Positions 1 through 8,159 of a stretch of DNA of 64,000 bases are shown here, piece by piece (position 1 is the first letter of the stretch; every line of letters begins with the position of its first letter). The notes below the pieces were generated by a model. It saw only the letters and a list, made by a program, of their open reading frames with translations, ran no database searches and had not been told where the DNA came from. The DNA is from Bog-366 sp964501985 (lineage in GTDB: Bacteria > Acidobacteriota > Terriglobia > UBA7540): NCBI GenBank assembly GCA_964501985.1, contig CAZCVY010000003.1, forward strand, positions 11,324-75,323, written 5' to 3'. The position numbers were made by a program, and so were the translations under genes.

Positions 1-3000
1 GTAAAACTGGCCGGGAGCGCCGCCCAAGGGTGAGTAGTCGGACTGCCCGATGGTCGTCGCGACCGGGGGACTGGTAAAAGCGGAGGCGTTCAGCCAGTCA
101 TTCACATTGTGCGGTCCGGCGATAATACTTTGCCCAGGAACCAGCAAGGCGTTGCAGCCGTAGCCGGAGGTTGTGCTATTCACGCAGGTAATGGTGCCCG
201 GCATGCCATCCTGGAGGGTTAAGATCCCATTGGTTTTCCAGCCGCCCAGCGCGCCTTCGGCCAGTCGCCCACCATTGGTAAGGAAGCGCTTGCCCTTGCC
301 CACGGGCAATTCGTAGCTGCCGCTCACGTGCACAACCTTGGGAATGTCAAAGTCGCAGCGGCCATAGTCGCCCTGGACGCCGAAGTGGGGAAGTTCGGCC
401 GCGCGGAAGGAAGCAATTGCAGTGGCATTGAGGACGTCCACCGCATCGGTGCGACACGCCGAGTAGGTGAAATTCGCGAGGAGATCAAGGCCCGCGTTGA
501 AGCGTCGCTCAAAAGTGGCTTGTAACGAATTGTAATAGCTATCGCCGGCCATGGAAGTGTAAGTGATACCGTTTTGGAAATCGGGGTAGGGAGAATAAGC
601 GTAGGAGTTGAGCCCAGGCGGAAGGATTTCGCTCGGGCTATTCGGGTTAATGTAGACGCCGAGATGCCGCACCGTATTCCCCACGTAATTCACTTGGAAG
701 GTTTGGTTCGTGCTGATTTCGTACTGGAGTGCCAGGTTGTAGCCTTCGGTATAGGGCGTCTTCATGTGGTGGTCTTCGCCGGTGAAGGACACGCCACTCG
801 GTTCCGCCGCCGCTGACGTTAGCGGGACGATGGCCGAGAGACCGGTTTCCAAGGTTCCGATGGCGCCATTGGCAAAGGTAATGGGTTGCGCGGTCGTCAG
901 CGAGGGATAGCCCAAGCTGTACTGGAAGGGGAAATCCACATAAGTCTCGACTACCGAGTTCTCAAACCCTCCGTAGAACAGACCGAACCCGCCGCGAGCC
1001 ACCAGCCTGGGGGTAATCTGATACGCGAATCCGACACGGGGTGAGAAGTTGCTCAACTGCGAATACCCGAGTCCGGGTTGAGACGAACAGGAGATATCGA
1101 TGTTGTCTGTCTGCGCGGCGGTCAGAAAGTCAGCGGATAACGGAGTGTTGCACCGATGCTTGGTAAGAATGAACTGTGAGGGCCCACTCCCGCCTGAGGG
1201 GATGAATTCGGACTGGGCTCCGTAATTCTCTTGAATCTGGCCAAAGTACTCGTAACGCACTCCCAGGTTCAGAGTGAGTTTGTGGGTGGCCTTCCAATCG
1301 TCCTGGAAATAGTAGCCATAATAGTTGCGCCCCATATCCGTGTTGGCGTAATTGGAGGCGCCCATGTCGTCTGCCCCGCCCACCATATTGTAGGCGCCGG
1401 TCACCGTGCCGTTCTGCGGAAGAATCAGCATCTGGGCCATGCCGGTGTTTCCTGCGCCCGTCTCTGGGACATTGGTGAATGCGCCTGAGAATGTCCAATC
1501 CCCGCGGCCCTCGGGGGGTTGAAGGATCGAGAACTTCAGATGCTGAAACTCCATTCCGCCCTTGAGAGTCTGTTTCCCGTAAACCTTCGTCAAGTTGTCA
1601 GTGAATTGCACGGTGGAGTTGTATTCAACCGAGGGAAGATATTCGTTGCTACCCAGAGTGTTGAGACCCGTAATGAAGATGGATCCTAAACCGCCGTTGT
1701 CAGTAACCTGGGGAATACCCTGAATGCCAAACTTGGCAGGAATGCCGAAGGTATTCGCGAAGGGTTGAACCCGCGAAGCCCCGATGCGCGAATAGCCCAA
1801 ACGAGCTTCGTTCACGAGTGTGGGTGAGAAGGCGTGAGTTTCACTCAGGACCGAATTGATGGAAACCACCGTCTGGGTGCCTTCGGAAAAGGACCCGCCA
1901 TCGGCGATTCCGGTAAAGGGACCGGGAAGGAACTCGGGGTTGTCCGAGAAGCTGCCCCGACCAAACAATTGATCCTTGTCGCTGAAGTTTTGGTCCACCC
2001 GCGCGTCAAATTGATTTACCGTGTTGCGGAGGACGGGGCCGCTGGAATAGTTGTTATAGAGGCTCGATGATGTGGGGGACGGAAACAGATTCAAAAGACT
2101 GATGGCATTCGGGTCCAGTCGCGCGGAGGGAAGCTGATTGAGCTGGGCGGTTTGCGCTGGTGTTGTAAAGTCCGTAACGCCTGCCAGCGCCGCTTCGCCA
2201 TTCACATAAAAAGGATCGCGGACGAATCCGCTCGCCGCCGCCGGAACGCCCGTCACGGGATCCACCTGCCCCTGCACAACGGAGCGGGTTGTGGAGGGGT
2301 CAAACACCGTTCCCAATGGGAATGTCCGGTTCAGGTTGTCGGTTTCAATTGCTCCCGGGCCCGCTTGCCCGCTGATCATCTCGGTCAGATTAGTGTACCC
2401 GGAAGATCGCTGGAGCGCCGTGGGGACGGTGGAGACATTGGGGACGGCCTGGCGAACGCGCGTGCCTTCGTAGTCGCCAAAGAAAAATGTTTTGTCTTTC
2501 CGTAACGGGCCGCCGAAAGTGGCGCCAAATTGATTTTGACGGTACTCGCCCTTGGGAGTTGGCGTCGGTGAGTTCTCAAAGAAGTTGGCTGCGTCGAAGA
2601 TGTCGTTGCGGACAAATTCCCACGCATTGCCGTGGAACTGATTGGTTCCGGATTTAATGGCGGCGTTCACGACAGCGCCTGCCGAACGTCCCATTTCCGC
2701 GCTATAGTCGCTGGTCTGGACCTTGAACTCCTGAATGGCGTCAACCGGGGGCCGCACGACATAAGCAGTCCCGTTGAGAAAGTCCACAAGGTCGGCATTG
2801 TCATCGATTCCATCCAGCAGATAATTGTTCTGCGCCGGGCGCGTACCGTTCGCCGCGAAACTGCCGCTCGCTCCCAGACCGCGAGTGTCCTGCTGGTCCT
2901 GAGTTATTCCTGCCGAAAGTTGGGCCAGGAAGGTGTAATTGCGGCCGTTTAGGGGCAAGTCATTAATCGTGCGCGAGCCCACCACCTGACCCACTGAAGC

Positions 3001-3393
3001 GTCCTGAGTTTGCAGAGCGGGGGGAGCGCCGGTTACTTGGATCGACTCCGTAACTTGGCCAGGCTGGAGGGTGAAGTTCACCACTACCTCTTGCTGCACA
3101 TCAACTGTGACGTCCGTGTGCTTGACGGTCTCGAACCCCTTGAATTGTGCCTCCAGGGTGTAGGTGCCGATTCTTACCGGCCGGAAAACGTAACTCCCAT
3201 CACCGGACGTGACGAGCGAAACTGCAAGACCCGTACCCTGGTTTCGGAGAGTGACGTTGGCTCCGGGGATGATCGCGCCGCTCTGATCCTTCACTGTTCC
3301 GAGAATCACGCCAGTATCAACCTGGCCATAGAGTTGCCCTACTGTCAGCAACAAGCCGACCACAAACAGACGCATAGACATTCTGATCTGCAT
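1..3393 (-). CDS. TonB-dependent receptor, Oar-like, with carboxypeptidase regulatory-like domain (partial, 3' end outside window)
   Basis: The reading frame is open from an ATG at 3393 to the window edge, 1131 codons with no stop, so the C-terminus is missing. A purine-rich site (GGGAG) lies about five bases upstream of the ATG. Residues 1-24 form a signal peptide. Residues about 25-110 read as a carboxypeptidase-regulatory-like Ig fold (GTVKDQSGAIIPGANVTL, GSYVFRPVRIGTYTLEA). A plug-like region follows with LPLNGRNY, NYLLDGIDDN and AIQEFKVQTSDYSAEMGRS. The rest is aromatic-rich, beta-strand-like sequence expected of an outer-membrane barrel, with TLNLGVRYEYFGQ and DDWKATH near residue 700. 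Acidobacteria carry many such receptors, thought to import large carbohydrates or peptides with TonB energy. The substrate cannot be read from sequence. The gene runs divergently from the permease at 3962. Confidence 0.9.
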   Translation of the reverse strand, partial: MQIRMSMRLFVVGLLLTVGQLYGQVDTGVILGTVKDQSGAIIPGANVTLRNQGTGLAVSLVTSGDGSYVFRPVRIGTYTLEAQFKGFETVKHTDVTVDVQQEVVVNFTLQPGQVTESIQVTGAPPALQTQDASVGQVVGSRTINDLPLNGRNYTFLAQLSAGITQDQQDTRGLGASGSFAANGTRPAQNNYLLDGIDDNADLVDFLNGTAYVVRPPVDAIQEFKVQTSDYSAEMGRSAGAVVNAAIKSGTNQFHGNAWEFVRNDIFDAANFFENSPTPTPKGEYRQNQFGATFGGPLRKDKTFFFGDYEGTRVRQAVPNVSTVPTALQRSSGYTNLTEMISGQAGPGAIETDNLNRTFPLGTVFDPSTTRSVVQGQVDPVTGVPAAASGFVRDPFYVNGEAALAGVTDFTTPAQTAQLNQLPSARLDPNAISLLNLFPSPTSSSLYNNYSSGPVLRNTVNQFDARVDQNFSDKDQLFGRGSFSDNPEFLPGPFTGIADGGSFSEGTQTVVSINSVLSETHAFSPTLVNEARLGYSRIGASRVQPFANTFGIPAKFGIQGIPQVTDNGGLGSIFITGLNTLGSNEYLPSVEYNSTVQFTDNLTKVYGKQTLKGGMEFQHLKFSILQPPEGRGDWTFSGAFTNVPETGAGNTGMAQMLILPQNGTVTGAYNMVGGADDMGASNYANTDMGRNYYGYYFQDDWKATHKLTLNLGVRYEYFGQIQENYGAQSEFIPSGGSGPSQFILTKHRCNTPLSADFLTAAQTDNIDISCSSQPGLGYSQLSNFSPRVGFAYQITPRLVARGGFGLFYGGFENSVVETYVDFPFQYSLGYPSLTTAQPITFANGAIGTLETGLSAIVPLTSAAAEPSGVSFTGEDHHMKTPYTEGYNLALQYEISTNQTFQVNYVGNTVRHLGVYINPNSPSEILPPGLNSYAYSPYPDFQNGITYTSMAGDSYYNSLQATFERRFNAGLDLLANFTYSACRTDAVDVLNATAIASFRAAELPHFGVQGDYGRCDFDIPKVVHVSGSYELPVGKGKRFLTNGGRLAEGALGGWKTNGILTLQDGMPGTITCVNSTTSGYGCNALLVPGQSIIAGPHNVNDWLNASAFTSPPVATTIGQSDYSPLGGAPGQFY

Positions 3394-3961
3394 AGGTCTC
3401 CCTTTTCTGCCCGACGCATACTCAGGCCCCCGTGGGGGGCAAGACAGCGACCCTGGAACGTTGCTCTCCTGGATCGAAGAATATTTTGGCGCCGCCGGTG
3501 CTTAGGCGCGGCGGGTTACATATGGGGTCAGAGTGGTTAAAGGTCCCTGAAAACGCAATATCAGCCGAATCAGCTTTCAATTCTAATCGAAAGCTTACTT
3601 TTATCTCTGATCGGACGACGTGTCAAGGCCAATCTCGCTCGGGTCCATTTCGCTCGGGTAGATCCGGAATTGAGGCGTAGCGGCGGCTTCCAGTCGGTAT
3701 ATAAGAGCCGCCAAGATGGCGGCGTTACATCCAGATTATTATGCTGCCCTCGTTCGTTCGCGAAAGGGGCGCCCAGAACAAGTCAACGCACCGTGCTCAC
3801 CTCCAGCAGCAGGTGCTCGGTTCACTTCCATGTGCTGGGACGGAGAAGCGCGCAAAGAATCATCCCTTCCTTGCCGATTGCACACACTTCCAGGATGTCA
3901 TACGATAGCACCCGAGCCGCCTTCGACAAAGCCGGGTGGTCAATCGATTTCCAATAATACT
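3394..3961. other. divergent intergenic region, no gene
   Basis: About 570 bases separate the receptor (leftward) from the permease (rightward), so the promoters of both should lie here. I see a perfect 6-bp stem with a 3-base loop at 3426-3440 (GCCCCC-GTG-GGGGGC) in the receptor 5' leader, and a direct repeat TCGCTCGGGT near 3637-3660. Small open frames here have no recognisable product and I do not call them genes. Confidence 0.6.
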
Positions 3962-5296
3962 ATGGCCTCTTCGCCCGGCAACTCCCAGTTGCGCCGCAGG
4001 CTTGGACTCGCGGACCTCATCCTGTACGGAATTGTCATCATCCAGCCGACTGCCCCAATGCCGATCTTTGGTGTCGTTTCCCAGGAAGGCCATGGGCACG
4101 TCGTCGTGCCTGTACTGCTGGCGATGGTCGCCATGCTACTGACCGCGACGAGTTACGGCCGAATGTCGCGGGTCTATCCCAGCGCGGGCTCGGCTTACAC
4201 TTACGTTGCGGCCGAGTTCGGCAAGACCGTTGGCTATCTCACCGGATGGGTGATTTTGTTGGACTATCTGCTGAACCCCATCATTTGTACGATCTGGTGC
4301 AGTAAGGCGGCGGCGAATTTTCTCCCGATGATTCCCATTCCGCTCTGGTCGCTCTCGTTCGCACTACTATTCACCTTGCTGAATTTGCGTGGCATCGAAG
4401 CTTCCGCGCGCACGAACTTCCTGCTGGCGGGAGTCATGAGCGTCGTCGTCATTGGGATGCTGTTCTGTATGTGCAGGTACATCTTTCACACAGGGCCGCA
4501 TGAGGTCGGGTACTTCGGCCGCCCCTTCTATGACCCCTCGACTTTCACCTGGGGCAGCCTTTGGACGGGAACATCGGTCGCGGCGCTTACCTACATAGGG
4601 TTCGACAGTATTTCGACACTCTCCGAGGAAGCGATCAATCCCACACGCAATATTCTGTATGCGACCGTGCTGACGTGCCTCGTGACTGGTGTTCTTGCTA
4701 GCGCGGAGGTGTATGCCGCGCAGCTCGTCTGGCCGCACACGATCCCGTTTCCGGATCTCGACACGGCTTATGTCTTCGTCGCTGGAAGGGCCGGCGGCAC
4801 GGTTCTGTTCAACGTGGTCAATGCCACCCTGCTGATCGCCACGATGGGCTCGGGCATAGGTACGCAACTGGGCGCCGCCCGCCTTCTCTATGGGATGGGC
4901 CGCGACAACGCACTGCCTCGCCGTTTCTTTGGCGCCATCAATCCGACAAGAGGAATACCCGCGAACAACGTCATCTTTATCGGCGTGTTGGCTTTGGGCG
5001 GTTCGCTCGTCATGAGTTTCCAACTGGGAGCGGAGCTGTTGAATTTCGGCGCATTTTTGGCCTTCATGGGAGTGAATGCGGCTACGATTGCCCACTACTT
5101 CGTGAAGGGCCGCGACCATCGCTGGAGCTTTCTCGTGCTGCCACTCGGAGGATTTCTCGTCTGCTTCTATACTTGGGTGAATCTCCGATGGACAGCGAAG
5201 CTCGCGGGTTGTATTTGGCTTGCGGTGGGCATTGGGTACGGCATCTACCGTTACCGCATTGCCAAAGTGCAGATGAGCACTGTGACTGGAGTTTGA
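3962..5296 (+). CDS. APC-family amino acid permease
   Basis: A 444-residue inner-membrane transporter with about 12 hydrophobic segments, starting with LADLILYGIVIIQPTAPMPI. The motifs VYPSAGSAYTYVA (TM3 region), GFDSISTLSEEAINPTRN (TM6 and the following loop) and GAARLLYGMGRDNALPRRF are typical of the amino acid/polyamine/organocation superfamily. I chose the ATG at 3962 because homology-like sequence begins right after it. The frame stays open upstream to 3716, but that stretch (rich in P, S and R) does not look like a transporter N-terminus. No strong ribosome site precedes 3962, so the start is uncertain. The substrate is probably an amino acid or amine and cannot be refined. The next gene, a beta-mannosidase, follows about 200 bases downstream. 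Confidence 0.88.
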   Translation: MASSPGNSQLRRRLGLADLILYGIVIIQPTAPMPIFGVVSQEGHGHVVVPVLLAMVAMLLTATSYGRMSRVYPSAGSAYTYVAAEFGKTVGYLTGWVILLDYLLNPIICTIWCSKAAANFLPMIPIPLWSLSFALLFTLLNLRGIEASARTNFLLAGVMSVVVIGMLFCMCRYIFHTGPHEVGYFGRPFYDPSTFTWGSLWTGTSVAALTYIGFDSISTLSEEAINPTRNILYATVLTCLVTGVLASAEVYAAQLVWPHTIPFPDLDTAYVFVAGRAGGTVLFNVVNATLLIATMGSGIGTQLGAARLLYGMGRDNALPRRFFGAINPTRGIPANNVIFIGVLALGGSLVMSFQLGAELLNFGAFLAFMGVNAATIAHYFVKGRDHRWSFLVLPLGGFLVCFYTWVNLRWTAKLAGCIWLAVGIGYGIYRYRIAKVQMSTVTGV

Positions 5297-5494
5297 CCGA
5301 ACCTCCCGTGGGTTTGATCCCCGCTTCCAACGATCTGGTGAGAAATCGGGTTCCCCCGCACGCTGGCAGGAGTATGATCGAAGCCCCGATACCAGCCAGA
5401 GCATTGGCTAAGTGAGGCGGATTTGACGTTGGCGATTCATTCGAAACTACCTATTCTTATGAGCGGAATTACTTACTTCGTTGAGGAGACATAC

Positions 5495-8083
5495 ATGGAA
5501 CACCGGAGAGCGGCAGTGATACTGTTTGTGCTGATAGCTTGCGTAAGTACACGTTCGGCGCGGGCACAGGAAGCGGCGGCCCGGACAGACACTGAGATTA
5601 ATCAGGGATGGGAGTTCCGGCAAATCGCTCCCGACGCAAAAGGAACCGATGGCCAATGGCGGCCGGCCCAGGTGCCGGGCGACGTGCACCTCGATTTGCT
5701 GCGCAACAAACTCATAACCGATCCGTTCTATCGTGACAACGAAGCAAAGTTGCAGTGGATTGAAGGTGCGAGTTGGGAGTATCGGACCACGCTCAACATC
5801 ACGCCGGAGATGCTGAAAAAGCAAAATCTGGAATTGGTCTTCGAAGGCCTGGATGCTTACGCCGAAGTTTTTTTAAATGATTCCAAGGTGCTGACCGCGA
5901 ACAACATGTTTCGCATTTGGCGCGTTGACGCAAAACGATTTCTGCGTGCCGGTGCGAACGAATTGCGGGTGGTATTCCCTTCGCCCGATAAGGCCGCGGC
6001 GCAAGCGGCGTCGGCTGATCTCTGGCGCCTGAAAACAGGAGTTGAGGAGAAGACCTACATTCGTAAGGCCGCGTATGAGTACGGGTGGGATTGGGGACCG
6101 ACCTTTGTTACCAGTGGCGTCTGGCGTCCGGTACACCTGGAGACATGGGACGAAGCGCGAATTTCGAACCTGCATATTCGCCAGCTCGATGTTACCCCAG
6201 CGGTTGCGCATTTGAACGGCGAGGTGGAGGTGACGGCGATCGGGGATTCCCCAGCGGCGGTGAGCCTCCGGTACTCGCATTCAGGAAAGCCCGCCGAGGT
6301 GACACGCAGCGTTAGTCTCCACGCAGGAGTGAATCACATTGACCTGTCGATGGAGATCGACAAGCCCGATCTGTGGTATCCATCGGGATACGGCGCGCAG
6401 CCGCTCTATGCCTTTACGGCAGAGGTGAAAATCCAGGGCCGGGTGGAGGATGGCCGCAGCGTGACCACGGGTCTACGCTCCGTGGTATTGCGACGGGGCC
6501 TGGATCAGTGGGGGCGATCATTCGAGTTTGTGGTCAACGGCATTCCGGTCTTTGGCAAAGGCGCGGACGTGATTCCGTTCGATAGCTTCCCGGACCGGGT
6601 CACGGAAGCCAATTACCGTCGGATTCTCCAGTCCGCGAAAGACGCCAACATGAATATGATCCGCCTCTGGGGCGGCGGCTACTACGAGACCGAGGAGTTT
6701 TACGAACTCTGCGACGAACTCGGCATCATGGTGTGGCAGGATTTCATGTTTGGCAATGACTGGCAGCCGGGATTCTACCCGTGGAAGTTGAACGTGGCGG
6801 CAGAGATTCAAGATCAAGTGAAAAGGCTGCGCGACCATCCCAGCATCGTGATCTGGTGTGGAAACAATGAGACGGAGGAAGCGCTCTTCTGGAAAAATCG
6901 CGGGCAGCTCGCCCCTGAGATTCTCCGGCAGATGTGGCAAGACTATGTATCCACCTTCACTGGCCTGATTCCCGCGGTCGTGGAGAGTTTGGACCCGCAA
7001 CGTCCGTACTGGCCAAGTTCGCCCAGCGCTGACTTCGAGGAAACTTCGCCAACTTTCCAGACGGGCGACTCGCACATCTGGGATGTGTGGCACGGTCGTG
7101 TGCCCTTCTCGACCTACGAAACGCACCATGCGCGCTTCGTGACCGAATACGGATTTCAATCCTTCCCAGAGATGAAGACCATCGAAGCCTTCACCGAACC
7201 CGAGGATCGCGCGAGCATCTTTACGCCCGTGATGTTGGCTCACCAGAAAAACGACGAAGGCAATGCGATCATTCACGATTATCTGCTCAAGGATTATCCC
7301 GAGCCTAAAGATTTTGCCTCCTTCCTCTATGTAAGCCAGGTGCTCCAGGCCGAGGGCATCAAGATTGGCGCCGAGCATATGCGACGAAGCCGCCCGGAAA
7401 CGATGGGCTCCATTTTCTGGCAATTGAATGACTGCTGGGGCGTCGCGTCGTGGTCAAGCATTGATTATTACGGACGCTGGAAGGCCCTACAGTATTACGC
7501 GCGTAGGTTTTATGCGCCTGTGCTTGTGTCGCCGCACGTTGAGGGCGGCATACTGAAGACCTACATTGTCTCTGACAAAGTGCAAGCGCTGTCAGGCGAT
7601 CTTCACCTCCGCATTATCGATCTCGGCGGCAAGATGGTAAAGGAGATCCATCAAGCGGTAACTGTGCCCGGGCTTTCGAGCCAGGTATACACGGAGGTGC
7701 CATTGTCGGAATCGAGCAGCGGCGACGTTGCGCGGGAATTCGTAGTGGCTGAACTAGTCGCGGATGGGAAGACCGTGTCGCGAAACCTGATCTATCTGGT
7801 TCCGACCAAGCAGGTGCACCTGCCTGAGGCGCACATCAGCGCCGAACTTGTCGAGGCGGCGGATGGGTTCCATCTCAAGCTCTCGTCTCCGGTGCTGGCG
7901 CGAAGCGTTTATGTGACCTTCGGCGACGCAAGCCCGGAGTTGTCTGACAACTACTTCGATCTGCTGCCAGGGGAGACGGCCGACCTGATGGTGAAGAGCC
8001 GCGAAACGCTGGACACTTTGAAGACGAGTCTCAAAGTTGTTTCGTTGGCCGACGCCTTCAAGGAAGCCCAAGCCGAAAAGTAA
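5495..8083 (+). CDS. secreted beta-mannosidase, GH2 family
   Basis: An 862-residue enzyme expected to release terminal beta-mannose from mannan or glycoprotein oligosaccharides. The ATG at 5495 follows GAGGAG with six bases between and opens a Sec signal peptide (AAVILFVLIACVSTRSARA), so export is likely. The order is a jelly-roll sugar-binding domain (WEYRTTLNITPEM, GLDAYAEVFLN), an immunoglobulin-like domain, then a TIM barrel. The acid/base is the Glu of WCGNNETEE (about E459) and the nucleophile the Glu of VTEYGFQSFP (about E551). The DFMFGNDWQPGFYPW segment and QLNDCWGVASWSSIDYYGRWKALQ are typical of beta-mannosidases within GH2. A longer frame reaches a TTG at 5423, but the signal peptide and ribosome site favour 5495. 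About 75 bases separate it from the next gene. Confidence 0.92.
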   Translation: MEHRRAAVILFVLIACVSTRSARAQEAAARTDTEINQGWEFRQIAPDAKGTDGQWRPAQVPGDVHLDLLRNKLITDPFYRDNEAKLQWIEGASWEYRTTLNITPEMLKKQNLELVFEGLDAYAEVFLNDSKVLTANNMFRIWRVDAKRFLRAGANELRVVFPSPDKAAAQAASADLWRLKTGVEEKTYIRKAAYEYGWDWGPTFVTSGVWRPVHLETWDEARISNLHIRQLDVTPAVAHLNGEVEVTAIGDSPAAVSLRYSHSGKPAEVTRSVSLHAGVNHIDLSMEIDKPDLWYPSGYGAQPLYAFTAEVKIQGRVEDGRSVTTGLRSVVLRRGLDQWGRSFEFVVNGIPVFGKGADVIPFDSFPDRVTEANYRRILQSAKDANMNMIRLWGGGYYETEEFYELCDELGIMVWQDFMFGNDWQPGFYPWKLNVAAEIQDQVKRLRDHPSIVIWCGNNETEEALFWKNRGQLAPEILRQMWQDYVSTFTGLIPAVVESLDPQRPYWPSSPSADFEETSPTFQTGDSHIWDVWHGRVPFSTYETHHARFVTEYGFQSFPEMKTIEAFTEPEDRASIFTPVMLAHQKNDEGNAIIHDYLLKDYPEPKDFASFLYVSQVLQAEGIKIGAEHMRRSRPETMGSIFWQLNDCWGVASWSSIDYYGRWKALQYYARRFYAPVLVSPHVEGGILKTYIVSDKVQALSGDLHLRIIDLGGKMVKEIHQAVTVPGLSSQVYTEVPLSESSSGDVAREFVVAELVADGKTVSRNLIYLVPTKQVHLPEAHISAELVEAADGFHLKLSSPVLARSVYVTFGDASPELSDNYFDLLPGETADLMVKSRETLDTLKTSLKVVSLADAFKEAQAEK

Positions 8084-8159
8084 GCGGCAACGCGGCATGG
8101 TTGTCGTGTCCATGACTTCGTAGTGCGCGTCGCCACTTTGATTTCGAGGGAGATACATC

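Noticed and set aside
4367..5404. 345-codon minus-strand frame opposite the APC permease
   Set aside because: Charged, low-complexity product. The plus strand encodes a standard transporter.
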